A DNA stretch of 13,977 bases. It comes from Desulfobacterales bacterium. Lineage in GTDB: Bacteria; Desulfobacterota; Desulfobacteria; Desulfobacterales; C00003106. Location: positions 1 through 13,977 of the forward strand of contig JAUVFC010000018.1 in the NCBI GenBank assembly GCA_030594505.1. Direction: 5' to 3'. A program made the translations under genes and the position numbers. A model generated the notes under the pieces. That model saw only the letters and a program-made list of their open reading frames with translations, did no database searches and had not been told where the DNA came from. Below are positions 1-6,831 of the stretch, one piece after another (the stretch's first letter is position 1; each line of letters begins with the position of its first letter).

Positions 1-688
1 CCATGAAAAGATGTCGAAATCTCTCGGCAACTTTATGACGATCCACGATATTCTTAAACAATTTCACCCTGAAGCGATTCGCCTCTTTCTACTTTCCAAT
101 CATTATCGAAGTCCGGTAGATTTTTCGGATGAGACAATTCAGGAAACAGAACATGGTCTGGAGAAGATGTACGCACTCTTTCTGCGAATTGCGGGCGCAG
201 ACAGGCATTCTGAATCTGTAAGTGATGCTCCTGTTTCAAAGGGATCTTTTGAGGATCTTTCGAGCTACACGGAAAGAATTTGGGAGAAGTTTAGAGAAGC
301 TATGGATGATGATTTTAATACAGCCCGTGTGATTGGATTGTTATTTGACGCTGTACGCCGCTTTAATCGTTTTATGGACGGGTTGCCCGGCCCGCCTTCT
401 CCTGAAATCTCTAATCTGCTTTTGACCGGAAAAGAGACGCTTGTCAAAATAGGCAATGTCCTTGGCATACTGTCGTCCGATCCCAAAGAATTTTTCGAAC
501 ATAAGAAATTGAAAACCTTTATGAGCAGTCAGATTGATGAACCTGCCATCGAAAAGCTTATCGCGGAACGGGCTGAGGCACGCAAAAACAAGGATTGGGC
601 TCGGGCAGACCAAGTGCGTGATCAATTAGCCGCCATGAATATCGTGATCGAAGACCGGCCTGACGGAACGGTCTGGAAGGCTCGATAA
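1..688 (+). CDS. cysS: Cysteine--tRNA ligase, C-terminal half (cut by window edge)
   Basis: Class I aminoacyl-tRNA synthetase that charges tRNA-Cys with cysteine in the cytoplasm. The open frame runs off the left edge; the first complete codon begins at base 2 and about 228 residues remain. It opens directly in the catalytic signature HEKMSKSLGN, the KMSKS loop that stabilises the aminoacyl-adenylate transition state. In the E. coli enzyme this loop lies near residue 266 of 461, so roughly the N-terminal 55 per cent (HIGH motif, zinc site) is outside the window. After KMSKS come the HPEAIRLFLLSNHYRSP stretch and an all-helical DALR-type tRNA-binding domain (AMDDDFNTARVIGLLFDAVR). A basic C-terminal segment (AEARKNKDWARADQVRDQL) ends in DGTVWKAR. 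The ATG at base 11 is inside the KMSKS motif and is not a start. uvrB begins four bases after the stop, so the two are probably cotranscribed. Confidence 0.96.
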   Translation, partial: HEKMSKSLGNFMTIHDILKQFHPEAIRLFLLSNHYRSPVDFSDETIQETEHGLEKMYALFLRIAGADRHSESVSDAPVSKGSFEDLSSYTERIWEKFREAMDDDFNTARVIGLLFDAVRRFNRFMDGLPGPPSPEISNLLLTGKETLVKIGNVLGILSSDPKEFFEHKKLKTFMSSQIDEPAIEKLIAERAEARKNKDWARADQVRDQLAAMNIVIEDRPDGTVWKAR

Positions 689-692
689 AGCC

Positions 693-2684
693 GTGCGTTT
701 CTCACTGGTTTCCGAATTTAGTCCATCAGGTGATCAACCCTTTGCCATTCAAAAGTTGACCGAGGGGTTCCTTTCAGGAGAGCAGCGCCAGGTCCTTCTG
801 GGTGTGACAGGATCGGGCAAAACTTTCACGATGGCCAATGTTATCACTAATGTGCAAAGGCCCGCATTGGTGATAGCTCCGAACAAGACCCTGGCGGCAC
901 AGCTCTACAGTGAATTCAAGGCCCTTTTCCCGGAAAACGCGGCGGAGTATTTTGTCAGCTACTATGACTATTACCAGCCCGAAGCATACATCCCTACTAC
1001 TAATACCTACATAGCAAAAGATGCCTCCATCAATGAACTGATTGATAAAATGCGACATTCCACCACCCGATCCGTGCTGACCAGACGCGATGTCATCGTG
1101 GTCGCCAGTGTCTCTTGTATCTTTGGCCTGGGGTCTCCTGCCGACTATAAGGAGATGTGTCTTGATTTAAAAACTGACGATACGCTCAGTCGGGATGATC
1201 TACTCAAAAAATTGGTTGCAATGCAGTATGAACGAAATGACGTCGATTTTCACAGGGGTGTCTTCAGGGTACGCGGCGATCGCGTAGAGATCTTTCCGGC
1301 CTATGAAGAGGATCGTGCCCTGCGTATTGATTTCTTTGGAGATGTCATTGAGAAAGTTTCTGAAATTGATCCATTGAGGGGCAAGGTCAGACAGGTTCTT
1401 AAGAGGGCTTCTGTGTATCCAGCCAGCCACTATGTGACTTCAGGTATTACTTTAAAAAGTGCAATTAAGTCTATAGAAACCGAACTGAAAGAACGAGTAG
1501 AGTATTTCAGGTCGGCAAGGAAATTGATCGAAGCACAGCGCATTGAAGAGAGAACAAATTTTGACCTGGAAATGATGCGGGAGCTCGGCTATTGTCACGG
1601 GATTGAAAATTATTCACGTCATCTCACAGGCCGAGACCCTGGCGAACCGCCCCCCACTCTACTCGATTACTTTCCCGAAGATTTCCTGCTCTTCATAGAT
1701 GAAAGTCATATTACCATCCCTCAGCTCAGAGGGATGTACCGCGGAGATAGATCCAGAAAAGAAAACCTGATTGAGTATGGATTCAGACTGGCTTCCGCAT
1801 TGGACAATAGACCGTTGCGCTTTGAGGAGTTCGAACAAAAACGTAAACAGGTTATCTATGTCTCCGCAACCCCCGGCGAATATGAATTCAATATAGTAAA
1901 AGACCGTGTGGCAGAACAAATCATCAGGCCTACCGGGTTGATTGATCCAAGGGTTATCATAAAACCTGCGAAAAACCAGGTAGATGATCTTTTGGAAGAG
2001 ATTAGAAAGAGGGAGATAAAAAGAGAGAGAGTACTCGTAACCACTCTTACCAAAAGGATGGCCGAGGACCTTTGTGACTACTATCATGACCTGGAAGTAC
2101 GTGTCAGGTACCTTCACTCAGAGATAAAAACAATGGAGAGGGTGGAGATCATAAGGGATCTTAGACTGGGAAAATTTGATGTCCTGGTTGGTATTAATCT
2201 TCTCAGAGAGGGGCTCGATATTCCGGAAGTCTCTCTTGTGGCAATCCTGGACGCTGACAAAGAGGGTTTCCTCAGGTCGGAACGTTCTCTTATCCAGACA
2301 TGTGGAAGGGCGGCCCGAAATGCTTCCGGATCTGTGATCTTATATGCAGATCACATAACACATTCAATAAGGTCTGCCGTTAGTGAAACCAATCGACGTC
2401 GAAAGATCCAAAAGGAATACAACAATCTCAATAACATTACCCCTACCACTATACAAAAAAACATTCACTCCATTCTCGACTCTGTATATGAAGCCGATTA
2501 TGTTACCGTTTCTGCTGTTTCAGAGCCGGCTGTATCTTTTGAGAGTCCGGACGAAGTTACACGCACCATTAAAAGGCTTGAAAAGGAAATGAAGGATGCT
2601 GTCCGCAACCTTGCCTTTGAAAAGGCCGCAGAACTCAGGGATCGCATAAAGGAACTTCAAGGGCTTGAGCTTGAAATGAGATAA
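693..2684 (+). CDS. uvrB: UvrABC system protein B (excinuclease subunit)
   Basis: Damage-verifying helicase-like subunit of nucleotide excision repair. UvrA loads it on DNA and it then recruits UvrC for incision. The 663 residues match the usual family length and the protein is complete. Visible landmarks: Walker A GVTGSGKT at residues 37-44; the aromatic beta-hairpin that clamps DNA, YYDYYQPEAYIP near 90-101; the DEAD-like Walker B FIDESH at 334-339; helicase motif V/VI region with GINLLREGLDIPEVSL and QTCGRAARN; and a C-terminal UVR motif (RLEKEMKDAVRNLAFEKAAEL) that contacts UvrC. The start is GTG at 693. No other start codon lies in frame upstream before the cysS end, and MRFSLVSEFSPSGDQP is the expected family N-terminus. 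The only purine-rich tract is GGAAGG at 675-680, 12 bases away, so initiation may rely on coupling to cysS, which stops at 688. No convincing terminator follows; the convergent neighbour ends 20 bases downstream. Confidence 0.98.
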   Translation: MRFSLVSEFSPSGDQPFAIQKLTEGFLSGEQRQVLLGVTGSGKTFTMANVITNVQRPALVIAPNKTLAAQLYSEFKALFPENAAEYFVSYYDYYQPEAYIPTTNTYIAKDASINELIDKMRHSTTRSVLTRRDVIVVASVSCIFGLGSPADYKEMCLDLKTDDTLSRDDLLKKLVAMQYERNDVDFHRGVFRVRGDRVEIFPAYEEDRALRIDFFGDVIEKVSEIDPLRGKVRQVLKRASVYPASHYVTSGITLKSAIKSIETELKERVEYFRSARKLIEAQRIEERTNFDLEMMRELGYCHGIENYSRHLTGRDPGEPPPTLLDYFPEDFLLFIDESHITIPQLRGMYRGDRSRKENLIEYGFRLASALDNRPLRFEEFEQKRKQVIYVSATPGEYEFNIVKDRVAEQIIRPTGLIDPRVIIKPAKNQVDDLLEEIRKREIKRERVLVTTLTKRMAEDLCDYYHDLEVRVRYLHSEIKTMERVEIIRDLRLGKFDVLVGINLLREGLDIPEVSLVAILDADKEGFLRSERSLIQTCGRAARNASGSVILYADHITHSIRSAVSETNRRRKIQKEYNNLNNITPTTIQKNIHSILDSVYEADYVTVSAVSEPAVSFESPDEVTRTIKRLEKEMKDAVRNLAFEKAAELRDRIKELQGLELEMR

Positions 2685-2704
2685 AAAATAGGACGGACAA
2701 CAAT

Positions 2705-3580
2705 TTAAGTGGAAGCCTGGACGGATGGATAAGCGTAGTCTGAAAGTTTTAAGGCTCGCTGAACAGATTTAATCAACTCATTTAATGAGATCGGTTTTTC
2801 AAGGAAATCAAAGGCCCCGTCATTCAGTGCGTCCTGTCGAATTTCGCGATTTCCATATCCGGTCATTGCAATTACCGGAAGGTTCGGGTTCAATCGGATC
2901 ATTTCTTTAAGTGTATTTTTTCCACTCCCTTCAATGCCCACATAGTCCAATAACACCAAAGAAACAGGGGCCTCCTTGCTTAAATGTTGCTTAAATTTTT
3001 CCATTGCTTCGTCACAGGAATAAGCGCACTCGACCTCCATGTTTATATTGTAAGTATCAAGGGCGTCTTTTATAAATTCTATTATAAAAGGCTTGTCATC
3101 TACTATCAATATCTTCTTGTGGCCGCTACTGGGCGCTGGGGAAGGATTGACAGTCAAATCAGTTACAGAAATATCCTCATTGCTCGTAGTGGCAATAAAC
3201 TTTTCAATACTGGCAACCTCACCTTCTTCATCTTTCCCGGGCCTTTCAAATCGAAGTGTCAGTTCATATGCTTTCCCGGCAGAATCAGGCGATGATTTAG
3301 TAAAAAAGGGGGTAGGAATACGCAAGACCTTTGAACCCTTTTTAGAGGGCTGTGCAAGACTGTTAATATCTCCGAAACCAAAAAAATAATCCGGACTTAC
3401 TTTGAGTTCTCTCGCGATACATTGCAACCTTTCAACATCTATGCGGCGCCTTCCATTTTCTATTCTAGACATGTAAGACTTGGAACATCCACAGAGTTTC
3501 CCAAGCTGTTCCAGAGATAATCCTTTTGTCTTTCTTAATTTTTTAATCCTGCACCCAATATGTAGATCATCTTGTTGCAT
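2705..3580 (-). CDS. XRE helix-turn-helix / receiver-domain fusion regulator
   Basis: Predicted DNA-binding response regulator, 291 residues, with the domain order reversed from most response regulators. Residues about 9-66 form an XRE/Cro-type helix-turn-helix (RIKKLRKTKGLSLEQLGKLC, then SKSYMSRIENGRR). Residues about 67-152 form a linker with no recognisable motif, ending in a Ser/Pro-rich stretch. Residues about 156-276 form a CheY-like receiver with every key residue: acidic pair D161-D162 (ILIVDDKP), phospho-acceptor D212 (LVLLDYVG), switch T240 (IAMTGYG) and K262 (FLEKPIS). It should therefore accept phosphate from a histidine kinase, but none is in the window. It is divergent from the sigma-factor gene and shares a 259-bp promoter region with palindromes. 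No Shine-Dalgarno precedes the ATG, and a strong promoter places transcription start at the ATG itself. The exact role is unknown; regulation of the divergent sigma gene and of itself is inferred from position. Confidence 0.9.
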   Translation of the reverse strand: MQQDDLHIGCRIKKLRKTKGLSLEQLGKLCGCSKSYMSRIENGRRRIDVERLQCIARELKVSPDYFFGFGDINSLAQPSKKGSKVLRIPTPFFTKSSPDSAGKAYELTLRFERPGKDEEGEVASIEKFIATTSNEDISVTDLTVNPSPAPSSGHKKILIVDDKPFIIEFIKDALDTYNINMEVECAYSCDEAMEKFKQHLSKEAPVSLVLLDYVGIEGSGKNTLKEMIRLNPNLPVIAMTGYGNREIRQDALNDGAFDFLEKPISLNELIKSVQRALKLSDYAYPSVQAST

Positions 3581-3586
3581 AAATAT

Positions 3587-3615
3587 TTTATAATAAAAAA
3601 AGAATAAATTGTCAA
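3587..3615 (-). promoter_or_regulatory. Sigma-70 type promoter of the XRE-receiver gene
   Basis: Read on the minus strand, TTGACA (3615-3610) is followed by a 17-base spacer and TATAAA (3592-3587). This is a perfect -35, a 5/6 -10 and ideal spacing. Only six bases (3586-3581) separate the -10 box from the ATG at 3580. Transcription would therefore start at or within a base or two of the A of the start codon. Confidence 0.75.
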
Positions 3616-3618
3616 CAA

Positions 3619-3640
3619 GTTAGCAAAAAGTTAGCAAAAA
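3619..3640 (+). repeat. Exact 11-bp tandem repeat upstream of the leftward promoter
   Basis: GTTAGCAAAAA occurs twice head to tail at 3619-3629 and 3630-3640. The period is one DNA helical turn, so both units face the same side of the helix, each with an A5 tract. The block sits three bases upstream of the TTGACA -35 box of the XRE-receiver gene. It could be an UP-like or bent-DNA element or a pair of regulator half-sites. The function is inferred only. Confidence 0.6.
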
Positions 3641-3650
3641 GAAAGGAAAG

Positions 3651-3665
3651 TTGCCAAAATGGCAA
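3651..3665. promoter_or_regulatory. Candidate operator A, palindrome TTGCC-N5-GGCAA
   Basis: TTGCCAAAATGGCAA is an inverted repeat with six-base arms (TTGCCA/TGGCAA) around AAA. A second site with the same five-base arms and the same spacing lies at 3732-3746. The position is about 70 bases upstream of the XRE-receiver start. Short dyads of this size are typical of XRE-family operators; the assignment to this regulator is an inference. Confidence 0.5.
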
Positions 3666-3680
3666 TAAGAGGGATATATC

Positions 3681-3752
3681 ATGGAAAATAAAGAGATATT
3701 TTACCCTAATTCTCTTGGAACGTTGCCAGTATTGCCTTATTGGCAAATATGA
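3681..3752 (+). CDS. Candidate 23-codon small ORF in the divergent promoter region
   Basis: ATG at 3681 is preceded by AAGAGGG (3667-3673) at a seven-base spacing, a good ribosome-binding site. The frame encodes a peptide beginning MENKEIFYPN and ending LPYWQI before TGA at 3750-3752. It has no recognisable family and is neither clearly membrane-spanning nor toxin-like. It runs in the direction of the sigma gene, ending 87 bases before it, and palindrome B lies inside its last codons. It could be a leader peptide, a small regulatory protein or chance. No convincing promoter for it was found upstream, and the sigma-gene promoter lies downstream of it. Confidence 0.25.
   Translation: MENKEIFYPNSLGTLPVLPYWQI
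3732..3746. promoter_or_regulatory. Candidate operator B, palindrome TTGCC-N5-GGCAA
   Basis: TTGCCTTATTGGCAA repeats the arms and the five-base spacing of operator A exactly, with a different centre. A further TTGCC half-site lies at 3723-3727. The palindrome ends nine bases before the TTGACA of the sigma-gene promoter, an activator-like position. Binding by the divergent XRE-receiver protein is the simplest reading but is not shown. Confidence 0.5.
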
Positions 3753-3755
3753 GGA

Positions 3756-3784
3756 TTGACATATTGGAAACTCTGTCTTAATAA
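3756..3784 (+). promoter_or_regulatory. Candidate promoter of the sigma-factor gene
   Basis: A perfect TTGACA -35 box lies at 3756-3761. The -10 is poor: TAATAA at 3779-3784 with a 17-base spacer, or TTAATA one base earlier. A strong -35 with a weak -10 just downstream of operator B would suit an activated promoter. The predicted leader is about 50 bases. Confidence 0.45.
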
Positions 3785-3839
3785 GTTATCATTATAAAAA
3801 GATTTTTTTTTATTACCTTACTAATGAGGAGCCGAAGTA

Positions 3840-5012
3840 ATGAACCAGAGAGTCGAATTTCGTGAACCGGAGGAGGCATTATTGAATGTTAATGATTCTC
3901 AAGCAGGCACTCGTGTTGCGTCTGGCGGATATAAAAGTCAATACAGCAACACAGGCGACAAAGATCCTATCCTGATGGATTATATCAGGGGAATGGAACG
4001 CTATCAGGTCCTTTCGATTGAGGAAGAACAATCTATCGGCAAAAAAATACAAGAGGAGCAGAAGAGATTTTTTGATTTCATTTTAGACGCTTCATGCTCC
4101 ATCCCTGAAATGGAGGAATTAAAAGATACAGTCCGACAATCTCTTAAAGAAGAAGTGAAGTCTCAGCTCGCCAAAGAAGATTTAATTGAGTATAGTCTGA
4201 AAATCGTTAGAGAACTGAGTAAAAAATATCTGCAAAACAGCTCGTTAAATTTTCTATTATCCAAGCTTCAAGATACGGATAAAGGACTGAGAAGGGCTGT
4301 CCATCACCTTGCAATGGCAAACTTGAGACTGGTGGTAAGTATAGCTAAAAAGTATAAAAACAGAGGGTTAGCGCTTCTTGATCTTGTTCAGGAAGGGAAT
4401 ATAGGCCTGTTAAAAGCGGTGTATCGTTTTGACTATAGAACAGGATACAGGTTCAGCACATATGCAATTTGGTGGATTCGTCAGGCGATTATCCGGGCCC
4501 TGCAAAACAAATCGAGTACAATTCGAATCCCTGTACATATATTGGTAAAGAGAAATCGTATCTTGAACACATTCTATTCTCTTCTGAAAACTAAGGGCAG
4601 GGAACCGACACCCAAGGAGATAGCCGAGGCTTTAAGTCTACCCACGGAGCATGTTGTTTCAGTATTATCTCTGATATCGAATCCGGTTTCACTGGAAACC
4701 CCGGTCAAAGAAGGGGGCGATTGCGTCGGCGATTTTCTGGAAAATACTTCCGCAAAAACGCCGTATGAAGAGGTCGAAACAGATGATTTGTCAAAAAAGA
4801 TGGACGCAATCCTTTCAACATTGACACCGAGAGAAGAAATTATTGTGCGCAAGCGATATGGAATCGGCGAAAAACACCGGTATACTCTTCATGAGATCGG
4901 CAAGACATTTGGAGTATCGCGAGAACGGATACGTCAAATAGAGAAGAATGCAATGAATAAGCTTCAGCATCCCTCTCGAAAAAAGACACTACGGGAATTT
5001 CTGGAGCCGTAA
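3840..5012 (+). CDS. RNA polymerase sigma factor, sigma-70 family (group 2, RpoD/RpoS-like)
   Basis: Promoter-recognition subunit of RNA polymerase, 390 residues. Region 1.2 starts near residue 42 (DPILMDYIRGMERYQVLSIEEEQ). A charged helical insert of about 80 residues (about 72-150) leads to region 2 at 157-226, with NLRLVVSIAKKYKNRGLALLDLVQEGN and core-binding and -10-recognition segments ending FSTYAIWWIRQAI. Region 3 (about 232-308) and region 4 (about 323-385) follow; region 4 has the -35 helix-turn-helix TLHEIGKTFGVSRERIRQIE. Region 1.1 and the large non-conserved region of primary RpoD are absent, so this is a group-2 alternative sigma rather than the housekeeping one. The start is ATG at 3840 behind GAGGAG (3826-3831, eight-base gap). 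The gene is divergent from the XRE-receiver regulator and convergent with the ClpX-like gene. Its regulon and inducing signal cannot be read from the sequence; RpoS-like stress or stationary-phase use is only an analogy. Confidence 0.93.
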   Translation: MNQRVEFREPEEALLNVNDSQAGTRVASGGYKSQYSNTGDKDPILMDYIRGMERYQVLSIEEEQSIGKKIQEEQKRFFDFILDASCSIPEMEELKDTVRQSLKEEVKSQLAKEDLIEYSLKIVRELSKKYLQNSSLNFLLSKLQDTDKGLRRAVHHLAMANLRLVVSIAKKYKNRGLALLDLVQEGNIGLLKAVYRFDYRTGYRFSTYAIWWIRQAIIRALQNKSSTIRIPVHILVKRNRILNTFYSLLKTKGREPTPKEIAEALSLPTEHVVSVLSLISNPVSLETPVKEGGDCVGDFLENTSAKTPYEEVETDDLSKKMDAILSTLTPREEIIVRKRYGIGEKHRYTLHEIGKTFGVSRERIRQIEKNAMNKLQHPSRKKTLREFLEP

Positions 5013-5016
5013 AAAT

Positions 5017-5144
5017 GATGGCGTCGTAAAAAGGTCAATCTACTGCGTTGTAGTAGTTTTTCAGGCATTCGACATACCATATGTATGCCTTCATATCTGA
5101 AAAACTACTATGCCTTGTATATTGACCTTTTTTACTTAGCCATC
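5017..5144. repeat. Long imperfect inverted repeat between convergent genes (possible bidirectional terminator)
   Basis: A 48-base left arm (5017-5064, beginning GATGGCGTCGTAAAAAGGTC) pairs with a 48-base right arm (5097-5144). The outer ends (GATGGC, GTAAAAA, GGTCAAT) and the inner 14 bases (TAGTAGTTTTTCAG) are conserved; the mismatches lie between. The 32-base loop holds a smaller dyad, CATAC-CATAT-GTATG. A further degenerate copy of the outer end lies at 5160-5178 (GACTTTTTACGAACTCATC), as if two related ends were nested. It begins four bases after the sigma-gene stop and lies before the stop of the convergent ClpX-like gene, so it could end both transcripts. The build resembles a non-autonomous hairpin element. 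Confidence 0.75.
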
Positions 5145-5189
5145 CGTTATCAAACTCAAGACTTTTTACGAACTCATCAAAAATAAGCA

Positions 5190-6809
5190 TCAAATTTTTT
5201 GTGCGTCCTTTTTCTTTTGTTCTTCATGCCATTTGGCAAATAGCTTATCAAAATATTTTTCATCATCTATCATGTCTTTGGTAATCTTGTAAGGCCACTT
5301 AATGTCCATATAGTTTAATGCTGAAGCGCCGGATAGCAATTTTTTCAATGCCTCGGATATCTGCATGTTTTTCTGAGATGCATATTGTTCTATATAATTT
5401 TGCATATCTTCATCTAAACTAAGTTCAATCCCGTACTCCTTTCTAAAATTCTCAACAAAATCTACAAACGGGGATCTCTCCAGCATCTTCAACAGGACAT
5501 CTTTAGGCCTTTCACAAAGCTCTCTGGTAATCTGTAATCCGGAAAAATTTAAACCGGGGAGCTCAAATTGAAAATCTGTTAAGATATTCTCCCATACACT
5601 TACCAGAGCGCGGGCCCCTGTTTTTCGGTTCTCTGAAATTTCAGCTACATATTCAACTGCCTCAGTGGCAAATTCCACCTCTATGTCGAACAGCTTAAAT
5701 TCCAGCTTGTATTGATTGAGTATTGAATCCTCGGTTTCCTGCATGATGCGGATCAAATCGTTTTTTGACAACAGATTAACAAAAGTTCTTATCGGAGATC
5801 TACCTATCAATTCAGGGAGAAGCCCGAATTTAATAAAATCATCCGCTTCTGCTTTCTTATAGTAGTTTTCTAATTGTTTTTTACCACCCGTTCCCTCTTC
5901 CGCGGCAAACCCTTTAATTACTATGCTACCGTCTTCCTGTACTCGACCCTTATGTTGTATGCGTTTTTTGACAATCGATTCCAAATTATCTTGATACCTT
6001 TCAAAAGAGCCACCCAATATAAAGAGTATATTCTCGGTACTGATCATGCTGTCTTGTTTACTGGTTTTTTTTCCTCTTTGCCGGTCCATCACTTCCTGAA
6101 TTTGGGAAGCGGCGGAAAGGGGGTTATTTATGGGGATGAGTTTCCTTTCTATGAGTTTTAATACCGACCTTTGAAATCCTTCCCGTGAAATATCATGGCC
6201 GACCAATGCTCCATTTTTTGCTTTTTTGTCAATTTCATCAATACATATCAAGCCCCCATACCGGCTTATAAACCGCGCCTGTTCTTTCCGGTTGTATCCC
6301 GGAGCCATGTCAATCAATTCTCGTATCATATCATCGGCGCTCTTGCCTACATACCCGGCCTCGGTATAATCCGTGGCATCAATTATAAGTGCGGGAAGCT
6401 GTAAAAGATCTCCCAAGACCTCCACACAATAAGTCTTGCCGCTGCCTGAAGGTCCGGAGGTAATGGTATTCTTCTTGCGAAATCTTTTTACCGTGGTGTC
6501 GTCCGGGTGCTCGCGGAGGTACTGTATCATTGCAAAATGATACGCGGCAGCAATTGCGAGCCTCTTTTTATATTCTTCCTGTCCGACGACATACTTGTCT
6601 AAATGCTTTTTGATTTCCGCGGGTGTGTAAAGCTTGGGGGCAGGTGGGATGGTACGTTTTCGTGAACCAAACCGTTCTTCCAAAAGAGCCCTGGATGCCT
6701 CGCCGGCCCTGTCCTGGGCATCAAGATACGCCTTTGTTGCTTCTTCTTCAGAGCAATTATACTCCTTCATAATCTGTTCTATAGCTTCCCGGGGAATAGC
6801 TGTTTTCAT
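5190..6809 (-). CDS. ClpX-like AAA+ ATPase, atypical (no zinc domain, C-terminal extension)
   Basis: Predicted hexameric protein unfoldase, 539 residues versus about 424 for E. coli ClpX. AAA+ motifs: Walker A GPSGSGKT 119-126; the substrate-gripping pore loop GYVG at 152-155 in the ClpX context TEAGYVG; Walker B LICIDEID 187-194; arginine finger R337 (ELIGRSP); sensor-2 KTGAR 396-400. The four-cysteine zinc domain of true ClpX is missing. In its place, residues about 5-45 form a short helical segment (EAIEQIMKEYNCSEEEATKAYLDA) that looks UBA-like. The IGF loop used to dock ClpP is replaced by IKGF (298-301) in an altered context, and the RKH loop region is also changed and longer. About 139 residues follow sensor 2, against about 53 in ClpX. 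No clpP is nearby. It may be a stand-alone remodelling enzyme or use a different partner. ATG 6809 has only a weak upstream purine tract. Confidence 0.85.
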   Translation of the reverse strand: MKTAIPREAIEQIMKEYNCSEEEATKAYLDAQDRAGEASRALLEERFGSRKRTIPPAPKLYTPAEIKKHLDKYVVGQEEYKKRLAIAAAYHFAMIQYLREHPDDTTVKRFRKKNTITSGPSGSGKTYCVEVLGDLLQLPALIIDATDYTEAGYVGKSADDMIRELIDMAPGYNRKEQARFISRYGGLICIDEIDKKAKNGALVGHDISREGFQRSVLKLIERKLIPINNPLSAASQIQEVMDRQRGKKTSKQDSMISTENILFILGGSFERYQDNLESIVKKRIQHKGRVQEDGSIVIKGFAAEEGTGGKKQLENYYKKAEADDFIKFGLLPELIGRSPIRTFVNLLSKNDLIRIMQETEDSILNQYKLEFKLFDIEVEFATEAVEYVAEISENRKTGARALVSVWENILTDFQFELPGLNFSGLQITRELCERPKDVLLKMLERSPFVDFVENFRKEYGIELSLDEDMQNYIEQYASQKNMQISEALKKLLSGASALNYMDIKWPYKITKDMIDDEKYFDKLFAKWHEEQKKKDAQKI

Positions 6810-6831
6810 TATTCTTTATTCCGTACTGTTT

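Noticed and set aside
1659..2117. 152-codon minus-strand frame opposite uvrB
   Set aside because: Antisense shadow of conserved UvrB helicase motifs, with no ribosome-binding site or family features.
2685..2704. Terminator between uvrB and the XRE-receiver gene
   Set aside because: The 20-base gap contains no hairpin with a T-run in either direction.
2705..3580. XRE protein as antitoxin of a toxin-antitoxin pair
   Set aside because: It carries a complete receiver domain and is 291 residues long; its divergent neighbour is a sigma factor and no toxin-like gene adjoins it.
3840..5012. Housekeeping sigma factor RpoD
   Set aside because: Region 1.1 and the non-conserved region are missing and the protein is only 390 residues. 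The primary sigma of this group is usually much longer.
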